Of a stretch of DNA of 64,000 nucleotides, positions 16,568 to 24,896 are shown piece by piece (position 1 is the first letter of the stretch; every line of letters begins with the position of its first letter). The notes under the pieces were generated by a model. It saw nothing but the letters and a program-made list of their open reading frames with translations, was not told the DNA's origin and did not search any database. The DNA is from DATFDN01 sp963818885 (GTDB lineage: Bacteria; Pseudomonadota; Alphaproteobacteria; Acetobacterales; Acetobacteraceae), in assembly GCA_963818885.1 (NCBI GenBank), contig CAWFTP010000001.1, forward strand, positions 310,001 to 374,000, written 5' to 3'. Both the position numbers and the translations under genes were made by a program.

Positions 16568-17989
16568 ATGGCGGACGACGAATTCGGCTTCATGCCGGCG
16601 AGGCGGATGGCGGCGATGATCCGCGACCGGCAGGTCTCTCCCGTCGAGGTGACGCAAGCGATCCTCGCACGCATCGAGCGGCTCGAGCCCCGCGTCAACG
16701 CCTTCGCTCACCTCGCGCCCGAGCAGGCGATGGCGGCAGCCCGGCGGGCCGAGGCGGCGGTCATGTCGGGCGCGACGCTCGGTCGGCTGCACGGCGTGCC
16801 GGTCACCATCAAGGATCTCGCCAACACCGCCGACATGCCGACCCAGCACGGTAGCTGCATCATGAAGGGCAACCGCCCCGCCGAGGACACGCCGATGGTC
16901 GCCCGCCTGCGGGCGGAGGGAGCGATCGTGCTCGGCAAGACCACCACGTCGGAGTTTGGCTGGACCGGCGTGAGCCATTCGCCGCTGACCGGCATCACGC
17001 ACAACCCGTGGAAGCACGGCTATAACGCGGGGGCATCCTCGGCGGGTGCCGGGGCGGCGGCCGCGGCGGGGTACGGCCCGCTTCATCAGGGCAGCGACGG
17101 CGCCGGCTCGATCCGCATGCCGTCGCATTTCTGCGGCGTGTTCGGGCTGAAGCCGAGCTTCGGTCGGGTGCCGGCGGTGCCGCTCGGGGCGAGCGACTTC
17201 ACCAGCCATAACGGGCCGATGGGGCGCGATGTCGCGGATGTCGCGCTGATGCTGTCGGTGATGGCGGGGCCGCATCCGATGGATCACACGACCTTGCAGG
17301 ACGTGCGCGACTACACCGAAGGTCTGGCGGCCGGCGTGCGCGGCAAACGCATCGCCTACAGCCCCGATCTCGGCCATGCGCGGGTCGATCCTGAGGTCGC
17401 GGCGCTGGTGCGCCAAGCGGCGCTGCGCTTCCAGAAGTTGGGGGCGACGGTCGAGGAGGTGCGGATCGAGTGGGGTGCGGCAGGGCGGGAGCTGATCCGG
17501 CTCACCTGGCCCGCGCACATGGCCGCGCGCTTCGCCGCCAAGTTGCCGGAATGGGAGAGCCGGATGGACCCCGGCCTCGTTGCCTGCGTCCGCGAGGGGA
17601 TGAAGGTCACGCTGCCGCAGTACCAGGCGGCGCGGGAGCGCAAGCACGCCTATATCGGCGCGATCCACTCCTGGTTTGCCGACTGGGACCTGCTGCTGAC
17701 GCCAGCGGTCTCGGTCCCCGCCTTCCCGGCCGAGCTGCTGAACCCGCCCCACTGGCCCCAGCACGACTGGGACTGGATCGGCTGGGCCGAGTTCTCCTAC
17801 CCGTTCGACTTCTCTTGGAACCCGGCGGCGAGTGTGCCCTGCGGGTTCACGGCGGACGGGCTTCCGGTCGGGCTGCAGATCGTCGGACGACGCTTCGACG
17901 ATGCCGGCGTGCTGCAAGCCGCCGCCGACTTCGAGGCCGCGCAGCCCTGGGCGGACAAGCGGCCGCCACTGGGAGACGGGAAAACGTGA
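16568..17989 (+). CDS. Amidase (amidase-signature family)
   Basis: A 473-aa amidase-signature enzyme hydrolysing carboxamide bonds. ATG 16568 follows GGGGAGA. The catalytic Lys lies in VPVTIKDLANTAD, the glycine/serine-rich loop is NAGASSAGAGAAAAAGYGP, and the nucleophile Ser lies in GSDGAGSIRMPS. Length is usual for the family. Substrate unknown (aryl or aliphatic amide). The next gene starts 2 bp downstream, so the two are co-transcribed. Confidence 0.92.
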   Translation: MADDEFGFMPARRMAAMIRDRQVSPVEVTQAILARIERLEPRVNAFAHLAPEQAMAAARRAEAAVMSGATLGRLHGVPVTIKDLANTADMPTQHGSCIMKGNRPAEDTPMVARLRAEGAIVLGKTTTSEFGWTGVSHSPLTGITHNPWKHGYNAGASSAGAGAAAAAGYGPLHQGSDGAGSIRMPSHFCGVFGLKPSFGRVPAVPLGASDFTSHNGPMGRDVADVALMLSVMAGPHPMDHTTLQDVRDYTEGLAAGVRGKRIAYSPDLGHARVDPEVAALVRQAALRFQKLGATVEEVRIEWGAAGRELIRLTWPAHMAARFAAKLPEWESRMDPGLVACVREGMKVTLPQYQAARERKHAYIGAIHSWFADWDLLLTPAVSVPAFPAELLNPPHWPQHDWDWIGWAEFSYPFDFSWNPAASVPCGFTADGLPVGLQIVGRRFDDAGVLQAAADFEAAQPWADKRPPLGDGKT

Positions 17990-17990
17990 C

Positions 17991-18275
17991 ATGCTATTCG
18001 CCGTCCTCAGCGAGCCCGCACCGACCCGTCCGTCGGAGGTGGCAGTCCATCGACGCCAGTATTGGCAGTGGGCGCGTCCGCTGCAGGGAGCCGGTGTGAT
18101 GCGCCATGTTTGGGCGCGCACCGGGCGTGGCGCGCTGGCCATTTTCGACGTGGAGGACAACGCGGCGCTGCATCGGCTGCTGAACGAATGGGCCGATATC
18201 ATTCCGGCGCGGTTCGAGGTGCACCCGCTGCTCGATCCGGGGCAGGCACAGGCGTTCCTGCGGGACGCTGAGTAA
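17991..18275 (+). CDS. Muconolactone isomerase-like / DUF3303-like small protein
   Basis: A 94-aa protein with a ferredoxin-like dimeric alpha-beta barrel pattern: MLFAVLSE at the start, then HRRQYWQWARPL, GALAIFDVEDNAALHRLLNE and ARFEVHPLLD. Muconolactone delta-isomerase and YciI-type proteins share this layout. It is coupled to the amidase gene and may process the amidase product, but the key catalytic residues are not certain. Confidence 0.65.
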   Translation: MLFAVLSEPAPTRPSEVAVHRRQYWQWARPLQGAGVMRHVWARTGRGALAIFDVEDNAALHRLLNEWADIIPARFEVHPLLDPGQAQAFLRDAE

Positions 18276-18284
18276 TTTCGTCCT

Positions 18285-18761
18285 TCAGCCTGGCAGCGAC
18301 ACCCCGCGCGCGCCCGCGACGGCACCGGCTACGGTGATCAGGCTGAGAACCAGCAGCACGACGTGCACCCGGTGCAGGCGGCGCAGCCGGTCCGCGGCCG
18401 TAACCTCATCCGCCGGGACCGGCTGGCGGCTGACCGCGAGCGGCTCGACGACGAACAGCATCGTCGCGAAGATCAGCCAGATCACCGCCATCGCGTGCAG
18501 CCACCAGAACTGGGCGGAGCGAAATCCCGACCACAAATCGAGCAGCCACAGCATCAGCACGCCGGTCACCCCGACCAGCGCGACCAGCCAGCGGGCGAGC
18601 GGCGCGAAGCGGTGCTCCACCGTCTTGAACAGGCGGACTCCGTCGGCCAGCGGCCGCGCGGCGCGCGCGGCGGGCAGCACCACCATCGTCGTCATGCCGA
18701 CGCCGCCGATCCACAGCACGACACCGACGACATGGAGCGCGAGCAGGACCGCGAGCAGCAT
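18285..18761 (-). CDS. CopD-like integral membrane protein
   Basis: A 158-aa membrane protein with four hydrophobic segments: LLAVLLALHVVGVVLWIGGV, WLVALVGVTGVLMLWLLDLW, FWWLHAMAVIWLIFATMLFV and VVLLVLSLITVAGAVAGA. Histidines in the first and third helices resemble heme- or copper-binding CopD/DUF2269 proteins. It starts immediately after the NsrR-type gene, so it belongs to the same minus-strand operon and may be nitric-oxide responsive. Confidence 0.7.
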   Translation of the reverse strand: MLLAVLLALHVVGVVLWIGGVGMTTMVVLPAARAARPLADGVRLFKTVEHRFAPLARWLVALVGVTGVLMLWLLDLWSGFRSAQFWWLHAMAVIWLIFATMLFVVEPLAVSRQPVPADEVTAADRLRRLHRVHVVLLVLSLITVAGAVAGARGVSLPG

Positions 18762-19208
18762 CTACGGCGCCGGTGCGGCCTCGACGTGAAACAGCGCCGC
18801 GAGATCGAAGCGGCGCACCAGAAGGTCAGCGAGCGTGTAGCGGTCAAGCACGGCGAGGAAGGCATTGAGCGCCTCGTGGAACACGCCTTGCAGCGTGCAG
18901 GCCGAGGCGATCGGGCAGGTGGCAGGGGACTCGAAGCATGGCACAAGGTTGAGATCCGCCTCGGTGCGGCGGACCACGGTGCCGAGATTGATCTCGCTTG
19001 CCGGGCGGCCCAGCCTGATCCCGCCCCGCCGTCCGCGCACGGTCTGAATGTCGCCCGCGAGGCCGAGCTGGTGGACCACCTTCATCAGGTGCGTCTCGGA
19101 GATGCCGTAGGCTGCGGCGATATCCGCGATCCGCGCCTGATGGTCCGGGCGCACCGCGAGGTACATCAGCACGCGGATCGAGTAGTCCGTATACGCGGTT
19201 ATCCGCAT
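18762..19208 (-). CDS. nsrR: Rrf2-family transcriptional regulator (NsrR type)
   Basis: A 148-aa regulator. It has an N-terminal winged helix (RITAYTDYSIRVLMYLAV, YGISETHLMKVVHQL, VRGRRGGIRLG) and three cysteines spaced as in NsrR (PCFESPATCPIASACTLQ), which bind an iron-sulfur cluster that senses nitric oxide. It is the middle gene of three in the same direction. A 23-bp imperfect palindrome upstream of the operon resembles the NsrR operator, implying autoregulation. Confidence 0.87.
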   Translation of the reverse strand: MRITAYTDYSIRVLMYLAVRPDHQARIADIAAAYGISETHLMKVVHQLGLAGDIQTVRGRRGGIRLGRPASEINLGTVVRRTEADLNLVPCFESPATCPIASACTLQGVFHEALNAFLAVLDRYTLADLLVRRFDLAALFHVEAAPAP

Positions 19209-19240
19209 CGGCTGCCCCTAGCTGAGCTCATGCGTCACTC

Positions 19241-19429
19241 TTACGCGATGATCGTGCCGACGACGATCGCGATGAGCACGACGACGATGTTCCAGAACAG
19301 CATGTCGACAAGAACGCGCAGCGCGACGCGGTCATCTTCCGCCGTCGCGTGCAGGAGGTCGGCGACGACGTTGCCCGGATACTGGAAGACGCGAACCAGG
19401 AGGGAGGGTTTCTGTGGGGACGTCGCCAT
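19241..19429 (-). CDS. Small membrane protein, first gene of NsrR operon
   Basis: A 62-aa protein with an N-terminal soluble part (SLLVRVFQYPGNVVADLLHA) and one C-terminal membrane helix (MLFWNIVVVLIAIVVGTIIA). No family recognised. It lies between the candidate NsrR operator and nsrR, so it is probably derepressed by nitric oxide or iron limitation. Confidence 0.6.
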   Translation of the reverse strand: MATSPQKPSLLVRVFQYPGNVVADLLHATAEDDRVALRVLVDMLFWNIVVVLIAIVVGTIIA

Positions 19430-19477
19430 GGGACACTCATAGAACTCGTGCCCTGATTATAGGCGGGCGCCCCCACA

Positions 19478-19500
19478 AAGCAACATATATAATCGATCTT
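19478..19500. promoter_or_regulatory. Candidate NsrR operator
   Basis: A 23-bp imperfect inverted repeat with outer AAG...CTT and an AT-rich centre, upstream of the small membrane gene and nsrR. Compared by eye with the known AAGATG-type NsrR consensus it matches about 15 of 22 informative positions, the right half (ATCTT) better than the left. The DNA is AT-rich in an otherwise GC-rich region. Its edge touches the 3' end of rsmI. Confidence 0.45.
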
Positions 19501-20398
19501 ATAGGCGACCCTTCAGTTCGAGCGCCTTCGCGTAGACCAGCTTGCGCGGCAGGCCGGTCGCGGCGGCGACGATTGCCACCGCGTCTTTGAGGCTGTCGCG
19601 GGCGAGAGCCCCGTCGAGGAGCGCGGCGAGACCATGGGTATCGGGTGGCTCCGCGTCAGCGGGGCCGAGCAGGACCGTGATCTCTCCCCGCAGCCCTTCC
19701 GCCTCGTACTGCGCCGCAAGGACGGACAGAGGCGCGCGGCGCACCTCTTCGAAGCGCTTGGTCAGCTCGCGGGCCACGGCGGCCGGACGCTCGCCGAACG
19801 TCGCGGCGAGATCGGCGAGGGTTCCGGCCACGCGGTGCGGCGCCTCGTGCCAGATCAGCGTGGCGCGCAGCCCGGCCCGCTCGGCGGCGCGCAGCTTGGC
19901 GAAAGCGGCGAGGCGCGCGGCACGCCGGGGCGGCGGGAAACCGAGCACAAGGAACGGCAGCGGCGGCAGACCAGAGAGCACGAGCGCGGTCACCGCGGCG
20001 CTGGGACCGGGAACCGCGCCGACCCTGTGGCCGCCGGCGATCGCGGCGCGTACCAGCCGGTAGCCGGGATCGGAGACGAGAGGGGTGCCGGCGTCGGAGA
20101 CGAGCGCGATGCGTTCGCCGGCCCGCAAGCGGGCGAGCACGCGCGGGATCGCCGCGTCCTCGTTGTGCTCGTGCAGCGGCGCGAGGCGCGCGCGCAGGCC
20201 GAGCGCGCGCAGCAGCCGCTCCGTGTGCCGCGTGTCCTCGCACAGCACGAGGTCGGCCTCCTTCAGCGCATCAACCCCGCGTGGCGACAGGTCGGCGACG
20301 TTGCCGATTGGTGTGGAAACAAGCCACAGTCCGCCGGGAGGGTGGGCCGGTCCGGCCGCCTCGAAGCCGGGAGATGCATCAGATGCGACGTCGGGCAT
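19499..20398 (-). CDS. rsmI: 16S rRNA (cytidine-1402-2'-O)-methyltransferase RsmI
   Basis: A 299-aa RsmI. The tetrapyrrole-methylase fold is shown by LWLVSTPIGNVADLSPR, LCEDTRHTERLL, IALVSDAGTPLVSDPGYRLV and GPSAAVTALVLSGLP. It methylates the ribose of C1402 in 16S rRNA together with RsmH. ATG 20398 gives MPDVASD and is preferred over a longer basic extension. Its start overlaps the divergent LpoA-like gene start, a conserved rsmI/lpoA neighbourhood. Confidence 0.93.
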   Translation of the reverse strand: MPDVASDASPGFEAAGPAHPPGGLWLVSTPIGNVADLSPRGVDALKEADLVLCEDTRHTERLLRALGLRARLAPLHEHNEDAAIPRVLARLRAGERIALVSDAGTPLVSDPGYRLVRAAIAGGHRVGAVPGPSAAVTALVLSGLPPLPFLVLGFPPPRRAARLAAFAKLRAAERAGLRATLIWHEAPHRVAGTLADLAATFGERPAAVARELTKRFEEVRRAPLSVLAAQYEAEGLRGEITVLLGPADAEPPDTHGLAALLDGALARDSLKDAVAIVAAATGLPRKLVYAKALELKGRL

Positions 20399-21513
20399 TC
20401 CTCGTCCTTTCGAGCGGCAGCGCGCTCGCCGCCTGCGCGACGGCCACCACCGGGCCCGCGCAACCATATACGCTCTCGGGTCCGCAGCCGCCGCCCGCCG
20501 TGGCCGCGCGTCCGGTCAGCGCCCTGCTGCCTCTGACGGGGCCGCGCTCGGATATCGGCCAGCCGATGTTGCAAGCTATCCGGCTTGCGCTGTCGGCATC
20601 TGGCGCGCCCGCGGTCGAGCCGGGCGACACCGCCGGCACGCCATCGGGCGCGACGGGTGCATTCAGTGCGGCGCGCGTCCGCGGCGTCGCCATGGTCCTG
20701 GGTCCGCTCACCGCGCCGGAGACCGATGCGGTGGCGCCGCTTGCCGTCGCGGCAAACGTCCCGGTCCTTGCCTTCACCAACACCGCGACGGCGGCGCGGC
20801 CGGGCGTGTGGACGCTCGGCATCACGCCCACCCAGCAGGTGGATCGGCTCGTGCGCTATGCCCGCGCGCAGGGGCGCTCGCGCTTCGCCGCCCTGCCGCC
20901 CGACAACGGGTTCGGCCATGCGATGGCGCAGGCGTTGACCCAGGCGGTGTCGCGACTCGGCAATGCGCCGCCGGTGATCCGCTTCCACGGGCGTGGCGCC
21001 GACGCGACCGGGGCGGCGCTGCGGGACCTTCTCGGCGGGGCGGCACCCGGTTTTGACGTGCTGCTGCTGGCCGACACCGGGCCTGCCCTGGCCGATGTTG
21101 CAAGCGCGTTGCAGACGGCCTCGATCTCGCAGCCTGTGGTGCAGCTCATCGGCCCGGCGTTGTGGGCAGCGCCTGCAAGCCAAGCGAGCCAGGTGACCGG
21201 CGCCTGGTACGCGGCGCCGGACCCGGCGGCGCGCGCCGGCTTCGTGCAGGCATTCTCCGCCCGCTACGGGACGCCGCCGCCGGGACCGGCGGACCTCGCC
21301 TATGACGCCGCCTCCATCGCCCGCGTACTCGCCGGCCAGAACGACGCGACCGCGGCGCTGACCAGCCAGGCCGGATTCGCCGGTGTCGACGGCTGGCTGC
21401 GCCTGCTGCCGGACGGACGGGTGGAGCGCGGGCTTGCCGTATTCCAGGTGGCTGGCGAGGGCGGCCGGATCATCTCGCCGGCCCCGACGACGGCGAGCGC
21501 CTACGCTGCCTGA
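20383..21513 (+). CDS. Penicillin-binding protein activator (LpoA-like lipoprotein)
   Basis: A 376-aa periplasmic lipoprotein. The N-terminus MRRRAFLVLSSGSALAAC is a lipoprotein signal with LAAC as lipobox. The mature part is a periplasmic-binding fold of the LpoA/leucine-binding type: SALLPLTGPRSDIGQPMLQA, VLGPLTAPETDAVAPLA and FTNTATAARPGVWTLGI. LpoA-type proteins stimulate peptidoglycan synthases. ATG 20383 places the divergent start regions of this gene and rsmI on top of each other by 16 bp. The next gene begins 1 bp after its stop, so read-through transcription is likely. Confidence 0.85.
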   Translation: MRRRAFLVLSSGSALAACATATTGPAQPYTLSGPQPPPAVAARPVSALLPLTGPRSDIGQPMLQAIRLALSASGAPAVEPGDTAGTPSGATGAFSAARVRGVAMVLGPLTAPETDAVAPLAVAANVPVLAFTNTATAARPGVWTLGITPTQQVDRLVRYARAQGRSRFAALPPDNGFGHAMAQALTQAVSRLGNAPPVIRFHGRGADATGAALRDLLGGAAPGFDVLLLADTGPALADVASALQTASISQPVVQLIGPALWAAPASQASQVTGAWYAAPDPAARAGFVQAFSARYGTPPPGPADLAYDAASIARVLAGQNDATAALTSQAGFAGVDGWLRLLPDGRVERGLAVFQVAGEGGRIISPAPTTASAYAA

Positions 21514-21514
21514 C

Positions 21515-22531
21515 ATGGCCCTGCCCGACGAGATCGGCGCGGCGCTCCGCCGCATGGGTCTGCTCGGCGCCTCCGCGCCCGTCCCTGAGGCGGAGCGGCT
21601 GACTGGCGGGGTGTCCTCCGACATCTGGTGGGTCGACCTGCCCGACGGGCCCATCTGCGTGAAGCGCGCGCTGGGACGGCTGCGCGTGGCGGCGGAGTGG
21701 CGCGCGCCGACCGAGCGCAACCTCTACGAGGCACGCTGGATGCAGCGCGCCGGCGCCGCCGTTCCCGGCTGCGCGCCGGCGCTGCTTGGCCATGACGCGG
21801 CCACCGGCGCGCTGGCGATGGAGTACCTGGACCCGGCCACGTTTCCGCTGTGGAAAGCCACGCTGCGCGATGGGCACGCCGACCCTGAGTTCGCCGGCCG
21901 CGTCGGCGACACGCTCGCCCGCATCCACGCTGCGACCGCCGCCGACCCATCGCTCGCCGGGCAATTCCCGAGCGACGCGATCTTCCATGCGATCCGGCTC
22001 GAGCCTTACCTGCTAGCGATCGCGCGAGTTCACCGGGACCTCGCGGACCGCCTGGAGGCGTTGGTGCGCGTGACGGCCGGGACCCACCTTGCGCTGGTGC
22101 ATGGCGACGTGAGCCCGAAGAACATATTGGGCGGGCCGCGCGGACCGGTGTTCCTGGACGCGGAGTGCGCCTGGTGGGGCGATCCCGCCTTCGATCTCGC
22201 CTTCTGCCTCAACCACCTGCTGCTGAAGTGCGTCTGGGTTCCGCGCGTGAGCGCAGACTACCTCGCCTGCTTCGGCGCGCTCGCCCAGGCCTACCGCCGC
22301 GCCGTGACGTGGGAGAAGCCAGCGGCGCTAGAGGGGCGCGCCGCGCATTTGCTCCCCGGTATGCTCCTCGCCCGGATCGACGGAAAATCGCCAGTCGAAT
22401 ATATTACCGATGAGGCTGAGCGCGATCTGGTGCGCGGTGTCGCCCGCGCCCTGCTCGCCGCACCCGTGGACGGGCTGGACGCGGTGCGGATGGCCTGGGC
22501 GGATGCCCTCGTCCGGGAGAGAGTGCAATGA
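21515..22531 (+). CDS. APH-family small-molecule kinase
   Basis: A 338-aa phosphotransferase of the aminoglycoside/MtnK-like fold. It has a nucleotide-binding N-lobe (ERLTGGVSSDIWWVDLP, VKRALGRL), catalytic loop LVHGDVSPKNIL and metal site FLDAECAWWGDPAFDLAF. It overlaps the enolase-like gene by 4 bp, so its substrate is probably a sugar or sugar acid in that pathway rather than an antibiotic. MtnK (methylthioribose kinase) is the closest known function by motif. Confidence 0.82.
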   Translation: MALPDEIGAALRRMGLLGASAPVPEAERLTGGVSSDIWWVDLPDGPICVKRALGRLRVAAEWRAPTERNLYEARWMQRAGAAVPGCAPALLGHDAATGALAMEYLDPATFPLWKATLRDGHADPEFAGRVGDTLARIHAATAADPSLAGQFPSDAIFHAIRLEPYLLAIARVHRDLADRLEALVRVTAGTHLALVHGDVSPKNILGGPRGPVFLDAECAWWGDPAFDLAFCLNHLLLKCVWVPRVSADYLACFGALAQAYRRAVTWEKPAALEGRAAHLLPGMLLARIDGKSPVEYITDEAERDLVRGVARALLAAPVDGLDAVRMAWADALVRERVQ

Positions 22532-23820
22532 CCGACACACGCATCGCCTTCGTGCATGGGCGCCGGGTGTGGGACAGCCGGGGCAGGCCGACGATCGAGG
22601 TGGATATGCTCACCGAGGGGGGCGCCGTCGGCAGAGGCATGGCGCCCGCCGGGGCCTCGACCGGCAGCGGCGAGGCGCTCGACCTGCGCGATGGCGGAGA
22701 GCCGTTCGGCGGCTTCGGCGTTACCCGCGCTCTGGCGGCGGTGAACGGGGAGATCGCCCGCGCCGTGGTGGGCCTGGACGCCGCCGACCAGGCGGCGGTG
22801 GACCGGCGACTGATCGAGCTCGACGGCACCGAGGGCAAGACACGGCTGGGGGGCAATGCGCTGATCGCCGTCTCCATGGCCACCGCCCATGCCGCCGCCG
22901 CCGCCGCCGGCGAGCCGCTGTACCGGCATCTAGGCGGACCCCAGGCGGTCACGTTGCCGCTGCCGCAAATCCAGATTTTCGGCGGCGGCGCCCATGCCGG
23001 GCGGCGCGTCGACGTGCAGGACTTCCTGGTGGTGTGCCCGGGTGCCGCGAGCTTCGCGGAGGCGCTCGACTGGACCGCCGAGATCTATCGCATCGCTGGC
23101 GAGATGATGACGAAATCCGGCAACCGCGCCGGCGTTGCCGACGAGGGCGGCTGGTGGCCGTCCTTCGCGACCAATGAGGCAGCGCTCGAAACGCTGGCGC
23201 GCGCGATCGAGGAAGCCGGCTTCATGGCGCCGGCCCAGGTCGGCATCGCGCTCGATGTCGCCGCGAGCGAGTTCGGGCGCGGCGGAAACTACCGCCTCGC
23301 GCTCGAGCAACGTGAGCTCGACACCGACGGCATGATCCGCCTGCTATCGGGATGGGTCGACGCATACCCAATCGTCTCGATCGAGGACCCGCTCGCGGAG
23401 GACGACGAGGCGGGCTTTGCCGCCTTTACCGGCGCGTTGGGCGAGCGGATTCAGGTCGTCGGGGACGATTTTCTTGTCTCCGAGGCGCAAAGAGTGCGCC
23501 GGGCCGCGGCGCAGGGCGCCGTCAACGCGGTGCTGCTGAAGCCCAACCAGCGGGGCACTCTGACCGAGCTACGCGCGGCCTGGGACGCCGCGCGCGAGAA
23601 CGGCATGGCGGGCATAGTCTCGGCGCGCTCGGGCGAGACGGAGGACACCACGATCGTGCATCTCGCGGTCGGCTGGGGCGTCGGTCAGCTCAAGGTCGGC
23701 AGCTTCGCGCGCGGCGAGCGCATTGCGAAGTGGAACGAGGCGCTGCGGGTGGACGAGGCGCTGGGCGGGCGCGCCCGCTTCGCCGGGGCGGCCGCGCTCG
23801 GGCGAACGCGGCGCTTGTGA
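22528..23820 (+). CDS. Enolase-like protein (divergent phosphopyruvate hydratase)
   Basis: A 430-aa enolase-family protein. Enolase motifs are present: DSRGRPTIEVD, the mobile loop PAGASTGSGEA, GGGAHAG (His 156), DEGG (205-208), metal ligands in ALDVAASEF (Asp 243), SIEDPLAEDD (Glu 286) and VGDDFLV (Asp 313), the base Lys 338 in LLKPNQRGTLTE, and GQLKVGSFARGERIAKWNEA (Lys 389). However, the usual SHRSGETED reads SARSGETED, so the histidine equivalent to yeast His373 is Ala 366. Its position among DUF1537 kinase, PdxA2 and APH kinase genes, all overlapping, suggests dehydration of a different acid-sugar phosphate rather than glycolysis. Confidence 0.85.
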   Translation: MTDTRIAFVHGRRVWDSRGRPTIEVDMLTEGGAVGRGMAPAGASTGSGEALDLRDGGEPFGGFGVTRALAAVNGEIARAVVGLDAADQAAVDRRLIELDGTEGKTRLGGNALIAVSMATAHAAAAAAGEPLYRHLGGPQAVTLPLPQIQIFGGGAHAGRRVDVQDFLVVCPGAASFAEALDWTAEIYRIAGEMMTKSGNRAGVADEGGWWPSFATNEAALETLARAIEEAGFMAPAQVGIALDVAASEFGRGGNYRLALEQRELDTDGMIRLLSGWVDAYPIVSIEDPLAEDDEAGFAAFTGALGERIQVVGDDFLVSEAQRVRRAAAQGAVNAVLLKPNQRGTLTELRAAWDAARENGMAGIVSARSGETEDTTIVHLAVGWGVGQLKVGSFARGERIAKWNEALRVDEALGGRARFAGAAALGRTRRL

Positions 23821-24896
23821 GCCGGCTTCGCATCCTGGCCGACGATCTGACCGGCGCGGTCGATTCCGCGGCGCGGTTCGTCGCCACCGAGGGCGTGATC
23901 CGGACATTCTGGGGCCCGGTTGCCGACCTCCCGTTCCCTGCGGCGATCGACGCAGGCACGCGGCCGGTCGCGGTGGAGGATGCGATCGCGCTGACCGAGC
24001 GGCTCGCCCCGATTCTCGAAGAAGCGGAGCCCGCCTTCAAGAAATTCGACAGCCTGCTGCGCGGCCATGTCGCGGCCGAGATCGCCGCCTGCGCGCGCGG
24101 CTTCGATCACTGCGTCATCGCGCCCGCATTTCCGGACCAGAACCGCCGTACGCGCGGTGGCCGGCAATATGTACTCGACGGCACGGAGTGGCGCGTGACC
24201 GGTCCCGATCTCGCCGCCGAGTTGGCTGGGCGCGGATTTACCGTCCGGATGTGCCGTCCCGGCGATACGGCGCCGGACGGCATCAGCCTGTGGGACGCCA
24301 GCAGCAATACGGAGATGGCGCAGCTTGTCGCCGAGTGTCGCTGCCTGTCGGGGCGGGTGCTGTGGTGCGGCACCGCGGGGCTCGCCGGCGCGCTGGCCGG
24401 CGAGACGCCGGTGCCGCGCCGGTACTTGCCTGGACCCACTCTCGGGCTGGTCGGCTCCGATCACCCGGTGAGCGTGGCGCAGCTTTCGGCGGCGTGGGCA
24501 CGAGTGCGCCGGATCGACCGGGGCGACGCCGAGGAGGCGGCGCGCATCGTGCGCCTCCTGCATCGCGACGGCGCCCTGGCCGTGGCTGTGGTGGTCCCGC
24601 CGCACCTCACCCGCGCGGAGGCGGCGGGCCATATCGAGCGCTGCTTCGACGGCCTGCTCGGGCGCATGGAGCCGCCCGGAACACTGCTCATCTGCGGCGG
24701 CGAGACCCTGCGCGCGGTCTGCACGGCGCTGGGCGGGGAGCGGCTCGACGTGGACGGGGAAGTCATGGCCGGAATACCGACATCAATACTGCGCGGCGGC
24801 GCGTGGAATGGCGTGCGTATCGTCTCCAAGGCCGGTGCGTTCGGCGATGCGGGAATGCTGGGGCGGCTCCTCGATCTCGGCGTGGAGCGGGGATGA
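23817..24896 (+). CDS. Four-carbon acid sugar kinase family protein (DUF1537)
   Basis: A 359-aa kinase starting at GTG 23817 inside the enolase-like stop. The N-terminal motif ILADDLTGAVDSAARF is diagnostic, KFDSLLRGH follows, and the C-terminal nucleotide-binding part has LLICGGETLRAVC and KAGAFGD. Characterised relatives (OtnK, DtnK) phosphorylate threonate or erythronate at C4. The next gene encodes PdxA2, the usual oxidative-decarboxylation partner. Family members are usually about 420 aa, so this one is on the short side. Confidence 0.9.
   Translation: MSRLRILADDLTGAVDSAARFVATEGVIRTFWGPVADLPFPAAIDAGTRPVAVEDAIALTERLAPILEEAEPAFKKFDSLLRGHVAAEIAACARGFDHCVIAPAFPDQNRRTRGGRQYVLDGTEWRVTGPDLAAELAGRGFTVRMCRPGDTAPDGISLWDASSNTEMAQLVAECRCLSGRVLWCGTAGLAGALAGETPVPRRYLPGPTLGLVGSDHPVSVAQLSAAWARVRRIDRGDAEEAARIVRLLHRDGALAVAVVVPPHLTRAEAAGHIERCFDGLLGRMEPPGTLLICGGETLRAVCTALGGERLDVDGEVMAGIPTSILRGGAWNGVRIVSKAGAFGDAGMLGRLLDLGVERG

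Noticed and set aside
21515..22531. APH-like gene as an antibiotic resistance determinant
   Set aside because: It is translationally coupled to sugar-acid genes and resembles small-molecule kinases such as MtnK more than aminoglycoside-modifying enzymes.
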